This document shows positions 58,472 to 64,000 of a stretch of 64,000 nt of DNA, piece by piece. Under the pieces are notes generated by a model. That model saw nothing but the letters and a program-made list of their open reading frames with translations. It was not told where the DNA came from and searched no databases. Numbering within the stretch: position 1 is the first letter of the stretch; every line of letters begins with the position of its first letter. The stretch comes from Deltaproteobacteria bacterium RIFCSPLOWO2_12_FULL_60_19 (GTDB taxonomy: Bacteria > Desulfobacterota > Binatia > UBA9968), in contig MGSS01000097.1 in assembly GCA_001798595.1 (NCBI GenBank), positions 1-64,000 of the forward strand. The letters run 5' to 3'. A program made the translations under genes and the position numbers.

Positions 58472-59161
58472 ATGAGACGAGCAGTCGCCGTAATTTTGGG
58501 TGCTATGGCTTTGGCCTTTCAGGCTGTCCCTCTTGCAGCCGAGACAGTGCTCCTTAGGTCGGGCAAAGAGGTCGAGATCATCGACGGAGCTCTTCCCGAA
58601 ACGGCCGCCGAGGAAGCTCTGCGCGAGGCATCGGATTGGCTCAAGAAAGGGCGGCTCGATTACGCGAGGGAAACCTGGCGGCTCCTCGTCGAAAAGGGCA
58701 AAGGCGCCGCTGCGGCGCGCGCCGCTTCCGCCCAGGAAAAGTTGCCCAAAATCGAGCACAGCAGTAACGTCATTCTGAAGAACGGAAAAATCATCACCGG
58801 CAAAGTCAAAGCGAACTTGCGCACGGATCTCTTGGGATTAGAGGGCAAGGAGGAGATTCCCATTTGGCAAATCGAAGAGATAATTGCGGAGTATCACCCC
58901 GGCTACAGCCAGGTAAGCAAAACCTACTATCCCTTGATCCTATTGGAGATCAAGCTTCGCGGCCAACAACTGAAGAGCTCAAGGATTACGCAGGAAGTCA
59001 CGTTTGTAGTGGAGGGAGGCGACGGCTCCGTTACCAAGGCTATCTTGGGCAAGGAATATGAGGTGTTACATCCTCAGGATCTAGGCGGCCAAATGGAGAC
59101 CTTGACTGCGGATCGAATTCTCAAAGTCGTCATCTACCCCGAGATTAGAAAGTTCGAATAA
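58472..59161 (+). CDS. Exported protein of unknown function
   Basis: 229 residues with signal peptide AVILGAMALAFQAVPLAAE. It has a short repeat-like helix (EEALREASDWLKKGRLDYAR) that might be one TPR unit. Twice a beta-hairpin appears of the form VLLRSGKEVEII and VILKNGKIITGKVKA, which looks like a small beta-barrel module. No haem or metal site. It lies 9 bases after the P19-like gene and its stop overlaps the next start. Confidence 0.5.
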   Translation: MRRAVAVILGAMALAFQAVPLAAETVLLRSGKEVEIIDGALPETAAEEALREASDWLKKGRLDYARETWRLLVEKGKGAAAARAASAQEKLPKIEHSSNVILKNGKIITGKVKANLRTDLLGLEGKEEIPIWQIEEIIAEYHPGYSQVSKTYYPLILLEIKLRGQQLKSSRITQEVTFVVEGGDGSVTKAILGKEYEVLHPQDLGGQMETLTADRILKVVIYPEIRKFE

Positions 59162-60157
59162 ATGCGGCACCTCGAGGTCGGTGTCCTTTTAATATCCGCC
59201 GCTTTGCTGATCTTGTTGGTTCGGGGAGACGGCAAGGCCGCGGCCCCGTCGGCCCTCAATTTGCTTCATCCCGCCGATAAGTCCGTCGTAAGTGGCGCGG
59301 GCCTATCTCATATCATTGTCGAATTGAGCCAGCCGGCGAGCCTGTTAGTCCGCCTAAACGGCAAGCTTCAGGAAAACGCGAAGATCAAGGAAACGATTTA
59401 CCACTATTCGGTTCGTCTGGATTTCGGTCTGAATACGCTTGAGGTGGAAGCATCCGCGGGCGGAACGGTGCTGGCGCGGGACAAGCGCGACCTGTTTTTC
59501 TTTTCCCCGATCGCCAAAGAGAAAGAGATCCCGCAAGGATTTGTTTCAACTCCCTTTCACAAACTAGGATCGACGTCAGAAAAATGCAGGGCCTGTCACA
59601 CTCTGGAGCCTCAAAGGACCGATCGTGCCCCTCCAACCCCCGGTGTTTCCACTTGCTACACCTGTCACAAAGAAATAACCCAGTTCAAGCAGGTGCACGG
59701 ACCCGCGGCATTGTGGAACTGCTTGGCATGCCATAATTCGAGTTCTGCGCCGCAAAAATATACGACCCCGGTCCCGGTGCGCGACCTTTGTTACGGCTGC
59801 CATATAGATCAGAAGAATTATTTTTTCTCCGCGCAGTTTCAACATGGCCCGACCGCCACCGGCATGTGCACCATTTGCCATAACCCCCACGCAAGCGACC
59901 ACGAGTTTTGGCTGAAGAAAGAGCCGTGGGACCTCTGCACGACCTGTCACAGTGACAAAGCATCGGGGCGGCATATTCTGGCTTGGGGCCCTACCGGCGA
60001 CACGCATCCGACGCGGGGCCGCCCCGACCCTATGAAACCGGAGAGAGAGTTCAGTTGCCGCAGCTGCCACAACCCGCATGCGTCCAATGCGCCCAAGCTG
60101 TGGAACTTCGATGCCACCACAGCCTACCAGCTTTGCTGGACCTGCCACAAAAAATAA
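59162..60157 (+). CDS. Octahaem c-type cytochrome with N-terminal Ig-like domain
   Basis: 331 residues. A hydrophobic N-terminal segment (VGVLLISAALLILLV) may anchor it. Residues about 30-115 form a beta-rich domain (PADKSVVSGAGLSHIIVELS). The rest carries eight CXXCH motifs: CRACH, CYTCH, CLACH, CYGCH, CTICH, CTTCH, CRSCH and CWTCH, in doubled-CXXCH spacing with CxxCHNPHASxxP repeats. It should be a bis-His electron conduit. Last gene of the plus-strand run. Confidence 0.9.
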   Translation: MRHLEVGVLLISAALLILLVRGDGKAAAPSALNLLHPADKSVVSGAGLSHIIVELSQPASLLVRLNGKLQENAKIKETIYHYSVRLDFGLNTLEVEASAGGTVLARDKRDLFFFSPIAKEKEIPQGFVSTPFHKLGSTSEKCRACHTLEPQRTDRAPPTPGVSTCYTCHKEITQFKQVHGPAALWNCLACHNSSSAPQKYTTPVPVRDLCYGCHIDQKNYFFSAQFQHGPTATGMCTICHNPHASDHEFWLKKEPWDLCTTCHSDKASGRHILAWGPTGDTHPTRGRPDPMKPEREFSCRSCHNPHASNAPKLWNFDATTAYQLCWTCHKK

Positions 60158-60190
60158 TGGAACTGGGGATTGTGGCTCCCGGATTCTGAA

Positions 60191-60670
60191 TTACAGGTTA
60201 TGGCAAGAAAAACAGAGGCGGGAGCCGGAATTGCTCATCACCAGCTTCGCCCGTAGCTGCGAATTGGAATCGTGGCAGCTTGTGCAACCTACCTGACCAT
60301 TTTCCAGTTTCACTGCCGGGTCAAGCAGGCTTGGATGTTTCAACCGTCCCCTGCTCTTGAGAGAAGCCGGGAGATAGTCAACCCCGACAGGGTGACCGCG
60401 GTCGACGCAGAAATCCCCCGGCGTATCCCCCTGAAAATTTCCCCGCTGGCTGAAATCCTGGCTGAGAATGTTGCGCCCTATGGTCCCGTCGTGACAAGTC
60501 AGGCAGAAGCGGGAGCCTCGAAGCATCTCACTCGCGATATTTCCGTAATTGTCGAACGGCAAAGCCGGGCCCGCGTAAACCGCCACGAAGGCACAGGTCA
60601 GCAACCAGGAGAGAACTGAACCCCCAAAGGAAAGATCCACGATGGCTAAAGACCCAAGCGAGAGCTTCAC
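60191..60670 (-). CDS. Trihaem c-type cytochrome
   Basis: 159 residues from GTG 60670, whose start is not certain; a longer open frame exists. A hydrophobic export stretch (LSFGGSVLSWLLTCAFVAVY) precedes three haem motifs: CLTCH, CTSCH and CFSCH. The layout CLTCHDGTIG...HPVGVDY...CTSCHD resembles parts of the 690-residue cytochrome at 61885-63957, so it may be a related small form. It is transcribed toward the octahaem gene and converges with it. Confidence 0.8.
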   Translation of the reverse strand: MKLSLGSLAIVDLSFGGSVLSWLLTCAFVAVYAGPALPFDNYGNIASEMLRGSRFCLTCHDGTIGRNILSQDFSQRGNFQGDTPGDFCVDRGHPVGVDYLPASLKSRGRLKHPSLLDPAVKLENGQVGCTSCHDSNSQLRAKLVMSNSGSRLCFSCHNL

Positions 60671-60764
60671 GGTTGCACCCCTTTGACCCGAATCATCGCC
60701 GTCTACGCAGGCTGTAAACGAAAGGGCGGCTTCCGTCAAGCGCCGCTTGCCCGGCGCACAGCGG

Positions 60765-61205
60765 CTAGCGGAACCTCTTGAGGCCCAGCAGATAGGCGGT
60801 CAGATCATCCATGTCCGCATCCGAGAGCTTCACCGGCGGCTTGACCGAGGTAGGGATGATCGAGCGAGGATCGGAGAGATATCTGCGAAACCAATAGGCA
60901 TCGGTGTGGCTCTCTCCCGCGCGGGCGAGGTCAGGACCGAGCTTGCCCCCTTTGCCATCCAACGTGTGACAGGTAGGACACCCCCAGGATTGATAAATCC
61001 GCTCCCCTCTCTGTGGATCTCCTTTCGGCGGAGCTCCCGGGATTGCGGGCATCCCCGGGACTCCGGACGGGGGATAGATGGGAGAGATTGGCTCAGGGAT
61101 TTTCCGCTTGGTTGGGGGCTGTGCGGCAAAGGCCGCAGCGCTCATCAAGCAAAGGCTCAGGCTCAGCCCTAAGAGATAAACACAACGCCGAAACGTAATT
61201 TTCAT
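60765..61205 (-). CDS. Mono-haem c-type cytochrome
   Basis: 146 residues with a signal peptide ending near AAAFAAQ, a Pro-rich stretch (EPISPIYPPSGVPGMPAIPG) and one haem motif, Cys76-PT-Cys79-His80 (WGCPTCHTLDG). It has the layout of a class I cytochrome c, but the usual axial Met in an MP context is not seen: the loop reads SIIPTSVKPPVKL. The sixth ligand is therefore unclear. It belongs to the minus-strand group with the two neighbours. Confidence 0.85.
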   Translation of the reverse strand: MKITFRRCVYLLGLSLSLCLMSAAAFAAQPPTKRKIPEPISPIYPPSGVPGMPAIPGAPPKGDPQRGERIYQSWGCPTCHTLDGKGGKLGPDLARAGESHTDAYWFRRYLSDPRSIIPTSVKPPVKLSDADMDDLTAYLLGLKRFR

Positions 61206-61217
61206 AGCTCGCCTCCT

Positions 61218-61871
61218 TTAATAATAAAACGCCGATGTGCTGTTTAGCTTGTCCAAAGAAACCTCGATTTCTTTCTCCGTTCGCGCCTCCACCGGCAGGA
61301 GCCAATAGTAGTGAACCTCCATGCCGGCGATTTCAAAATGGGCGTAGACAAGATAGCGTCCCGGAACAATTCCGGCGAAAGTGAATTTACCTTCGGAATC
61401 CGTTTTTGTCTTGGCAAAAGTATGCTTGGCTATAAGCTCGTTCGCCTCTTTTGCGTAGGTCTCCTTGAGCTCGGCGAGTTTAGCCCGCTCCTGTCTGAGA
61501 ACTACGCTCTTTCTATCCGTCTCTGCTTTACTGCCCCGTCCGGCGCGGAGAAGATCATCTTGCGCTTTGTTGACCACCCCAAGCTGCTTGTTGATCGTAG
61601 GCAAGCGATTCTGGCGCAGCGCCGCCAGATTCGCCTCAAAACTTCCATCTCCTCGAAGTATCATGACTTCCACGCCGGCGCCTCGCATGACGAGGTCGCC
61701 TTCGAGCTTTCCCGATGGGCTGATAAAGACCGCCCCTTGGATCTTAGCCTGGCCCTCCGCTGGTTCTACCACAGACGGAAGAAGCCATAGAAACAGAGCG
61801 GCCAGCGCAGACAACCGGTTTACCGTTCTCTGTTTTTGCTTAGCGTTTAGTCTCTGACCATACGGATTCAT
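61218..61871 (-). CDS. Exported protein with carboxypeptidase-regulatory (CarboxypepD_reg) fold
   Basis: 217 residues. A signal peptide (SALAALFLWLLPSVVEPAEG) is followed by a beta-sandwich start (KIQGAVFISPSGKLEGDLVM), then a long charged helix of about 70 residues (coiled coil) and a second beta piece, TKTDSEGKFTFAGIVPGRYL, typical of carboxypeptidase-regulatory domains. No haem motif. It lies between two cytochrome genes (13 bases from each) and may be an assembly or structural factor. Confidence 0.7.
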   Translation of the reverse strand: MNPYGQRLNAKQKQRTVNRLSALAALFLWLLPSVVEPAEGQAKIQGAVFISPSGKLEGDLVMRGAGVEVMILRGDGSFEANLAALRQNRLPTINKQLGVVNKAQDDLLRAGRGSKAETDRKSVVLRQERAKLAELKETYAKEANELIAKHTFAKTKTDSEGKFTFAGIVPGRYLVYAHFEIAGMEVHYYWLLPVEARTEKEIEVSLDKLNSTSAFYY

Positions 61872-61884
61872 AGCTGTCCCCTTT

Positions 61885-63957
61885 TTACGGCAGGTCTCCC
61901 GACGGCGGCCGATAGCTAAACCCGCTCATCACAGCATTGCTGGGCGCGTGGCACTGGACCCAGCAACGCCGCTCCTTTGTAAGGGTGCTGAACTCCCACT
62001 CGGGCTTGGCCCTCCCGCCAATGGCGCGGACATCGGGGTGAAAATTGACCAGCCGCGACGGAGTGCTCGGTGGCGGCGTGGTGGTAACGAAGCCGCTGAT
62101 GTTGTACTGCGTGTTGGGCGCCTCCTGGTTGCTGTGGATATTATAGTGGCACGACTTGCACACGGCTCGCGCTTTGTCCACCTTATCGACCAAATGAAAC
62201 CAGTGGAGGTTGCCCTTGCCCCTGTCGTTGGCGCAACCGCCGCAGCCTTCGTCATCAAAATTGCTCCGCGCGCCCTCACCGAACCTGCGCGACGTGAGCC
62301 GATTGACGTCATGGCAGCGAAAACAGAGATTGAAATTCGCCGAGCTCCAGAACGACGGCCCCGGGAGCGTGGTTTCATACCTAGCGCGGCGAATGCTCCC
62401 ATAACTCGACCCGTGGGGCCCCACAGCAGTGGAGACCGACCCGTAGCTCGGTGCCCGGCCGGAGGTGCTCTCATAGGCTTCGCTGTTGTGACAATCGGTG
62501 CATTTGATGACCGAGTTGGTATTGAGGCCGTTGGGGGTGAGTTGATCGTTTAGGTTGGCAGAGCGATTTCGTCCGGGCCCTCCTATGGGATGGAACGCGC
62601 TGTTGGCGGTCTGGAACTCGATTTTCTTGTTGCTCGGCGTGGCGCCGCTCGGCAGCGTGCCCACACCGATGACGGTAGAATAGGTGTCCCCGTGACAACG
62701 AAGGCAGATGGGATATTGTTGCGCGCTCGGCGCGCCATCGGCCGGCGCCGGATCATTGATGACGTTCTGGACGGTATTACCGCTCAGGTCGATGCCGCGC
62801 ATTCCCTCCGTGCGGTTCGTCCTTTTAACCTTGTGCGGATTGTGACAGTCCACGCACTCGACATGTTTCGAGTCCGTAAAGCGCGGGTCGGGCGCGGCCT
62901 GTCCAGGCTTTAGCAGAACTCCTTCCGGCAAACCCGTCGGGGGAGTGGGAATGAAAACCGGTTTGTGCCCCGCATAGGACGCTATCGGCATACGCGAGAT
63001 CTTGTTAAACTCGGACTGAATATCCTGGGCTATCCCACCCGCGGCTGCCGACTTATGGCATAGGTAGCAGGTCTCTTCTATCGCCGAGGCGCCACCAACG
63101 GCTGCGTTGCGCAAAAGCCTCTCCGCCCCGTCGACCGTATGCGGGGTATGGCAGCCAAAACAGGAGTGGTCCCTCACCTGCGTCGTAGTCTGGTTCTTCG
63201 GCCAGAAAAAAGTGTCCGACTCATGCGTGCTTCCGACCCAGCCGGGCTTCTGATGGCAGGTGAGGCACAGGTTGTCGCTTTGCCCCGTAGGACTCTTGCG
63301 CAGGAATTTGCCGATCCTCCCCTCGTGCGGGTCGTGACACGAGGTGCACTGCACGGAGTCAATCACACCGGGATTGGCTCCCGGATAGAGCTTGATTGGC
63401 CCAGTGAGGAGCGCTGGATCGACCAGCTCCTGATCGGCGGAGCGGAGCGCCTGGTCGAAGACAAACGAGATCGGATGATCGTTGGTTAAAGTCGTACCGA
63501 TCAGAGTCGCGCCAAGCGGCAAGGGCGCTTCCAAGCCGCTCACTACGCTGGGCTGACCGCCAAGGTTACGCACGGAGCCGATCGCGATCGTTCCATCATG
63601 ACAACTGAGGCAGAGTTTCGAGTAGCTCGTGGGTTGGCCCACGGAGGCTTGCAGTGAAGGGCTGGTGTATGGCACATAGTTGCCCGAAGCAAATTCCCGG
63701 TTCCAAAGAGGAGGCTGGAGAGGGTTGGCGCCGTGCGGCGTGTGGCAGAAAACACAGATCTGAGTCTCCGTGGTTGCCTTGATAGCTCCTGGACCCGTGA
63801 CCGAGAGGTTGTGCTTGGTCTTGGCAATCCCCGTTACCTGGCCTATGGCATGCGGTGAGCTCAGAATCAGGATGAGGCCGACGATCTGAATAGTTGCCGC
63901 AGATTTCAATGCGCAATTTGAGATTTGCAATTTGAGATTCCTATCTTCGCGGCCCAT
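61885..63957 (-). CDS. Large multihaem c-type cytochrome, 12 haem motifs
   Basis: 690 residues from ATG 63957; the start may be later. Eleven CXXCH motifs (e.g. CVFCH, CLSCH, CTSCH, CFGCH) and one CX3CH (CWVQCH) are present. A further site is degenerate: GCGGCAND has Ala where the His should be. Motifs and spacings (CxxCHDGTIAIG, CxxCHTPHG, CTSCHDPHEG) resemble surface-exposed doubled-CXXCH cytochromes. Its N-terminal sequence MGREDRNLKLQISNCALKS is encoded by an AT-rich repeat, so translation may begin at a later TTG, near KSAATIQIV. Confidence 0.87.
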   Translation of the reverse strand: MGREDRNLKLQISNCALKSAATIQIVGLILILSSPHAIGQVTGIAKTKHNLSVTGPGAIKATTETQICVFCHTPHGANPLQPPLWNREFASGNYVPYTSPSLQASVGQPTSYSKLCLSCHDGTIAIGSVRNLGGQPSVVSGLEAPLPLGATLIGTTLTNDHPISFVFDQALRSADQELVDPALLTGPIKLYPGANPGVIDSVQCTSCHDPHEGRIGKFLRKSPTGQSDNLCLTCHQKPGWVGSTHESDTFFWPKNQTTTQVRDHSCFGCHTPHTVDGAERLLRNAAVGGASAIEETCYLCHKSAAAGGIAQDIQSEFNKISRMPIASYAGHKPVFIPTPPTGLPEGVLLKPGQAAPDPRFTDSKHVECVDCHNPHKVKRTNRTEGMRGIDLSGNTVQNVINDPAPADGAPSAQQYPICLRCHGDTYSTVIGVGTLPSGATPSNKKIEFQTANSAFHPIGGPGRNRSANLNDQLTPNGLNTNSVIKCTDCHNSEAYESTSGRAPSYGSVSTAVGPHGSSYGSIRRARYETTLPGPSFWSSANFNLCFRCHDVNRLTSRRFGEGARSNFDDEGCGGCANDRGKGNLHWFHLVDKVDKARAVCKSCHYNIHSNQEAPNTQYNISGFVTTTPPPSTPSRLVNFHPDVRAIGGRAKPEWEFSTLTKERRCWVQCHAPSNAVMSGFSYRPPSGDLP
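63902..63941 (-). repeat. AT-rich repeat, family D-like, inside the cytochrome 5' end
   Basis: Two copies of a CAATTTGAGATT-type unit (GCAATTTGAGATTTGCAATT) lie where the N-terminus of the 690-residue cytochrome is encoded. The same kind of unit occurs between genes elsewhere in the window. Confidence 0.6.
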
Positions 63958-64000
63958 CCGCCCCGGCCTCTCTTAAATACTGAAAAACCTGAATCCTGTT

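Overview
The window is 64 kb of GC-rich bacterial chromosome. It has no rRNA, tRNA, CRISPR array or recognisable phage or IS element. Core gene order (pgpA-cinA-thpR-recA-recX, alaS, phoH, ybeY, prfB), many substrate-binding receptors (TctC, NMT1, PF04392 types), a UbiD-type decarboxylase and a large block of multihaem c-type cytochromes suggest an uncultured soil, sediment or aquifer bacterium. Desulfobacterota/Binatota or the NC10/Rokubacteria area are candidates. This placement is inferred from gene content, not from a marker tree.

Layout. 1-12 kb: housekeeping, nearly all on the minus strand. It holds an MFS fragment, prfB with a programmed +1 frameshift, ybeY, phoH, alaS with a translationally coupled small aspartic-protease-like gene, recX/recA, thpR, cinA, pgpA and a LysM/M23 peptidase. 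12-24 kb: a MoxR-DUF58-VWA ('Bat-like') operon, interrupted between moxR and the DUF58 gene by a PQQ-type sugar dehydrogenase, a Fic protein and an AT-richer OLD-like AAA ATPase. 24-27.4 kb: mltG, a hypothetical gene, a free-standing LeuA regulatory domain and a lipoprotein-like hydrolase. 27.4-32.2 kb (+): a candidate structured RNA, then haem-oxygenase-fold protein, bicupin dioxygenase-like protein, NMT1 receptor and UbiD decarboxylase, which look like a catabolic module for an aromatic or related acid. 32.2-40.1 kb: receptor genes and their wreckage (a frameshifted PF04392 gene, an orphan C-terminal tail, a TctC fragment), a TctAB fusion with two TctC receptors, and an NtrC-type activator. 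40.3-51 kb: an amidase, a TRAP transporter (dctPQM) divergent from a glycolate-oxidase-like glcDFE set, a class II aldolase homologue and a small excisionase-like protein. 51.8-64 kb: a cytochrome locus with six c-type cytochromes carrying 43 haem-binding motifs (41 CXXCH plus two CX3CH). Between them sit two thioredoxin-fold/TPR proteins that have lost their catalytic cysteines, a HEAT-repeat protein, a P19/Tp34-like metal-binding protein and several secreted proteins of unknown function.

How the parts fit. Three sequences match the sigma-54 -24/-12 consensus with correct spacing: before the PF04392 gene, before the TctC-TctC-TctAB operon and before the cytochrome locus. Two of these have a perfect palindrome about 140-160 bp upstream, and an NtrC-type activator is encoded here. 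Organic-acid uptake and perhaps extracellular electron transfer may therefore be controlled by bacterial enhancer-binding proteins.

At least five families of dispersed repeats lie between genes. Several begin at or within a few bases of a stop codon, and two otherwise different families share one end. The strongest candidates for something undescribed are the cytochrome locus with its cysteine-less thioredoxin/TPR pair, the structured leader before the haem-oxygenase-fold gene, and the composite stop-codon-hugging repeats.
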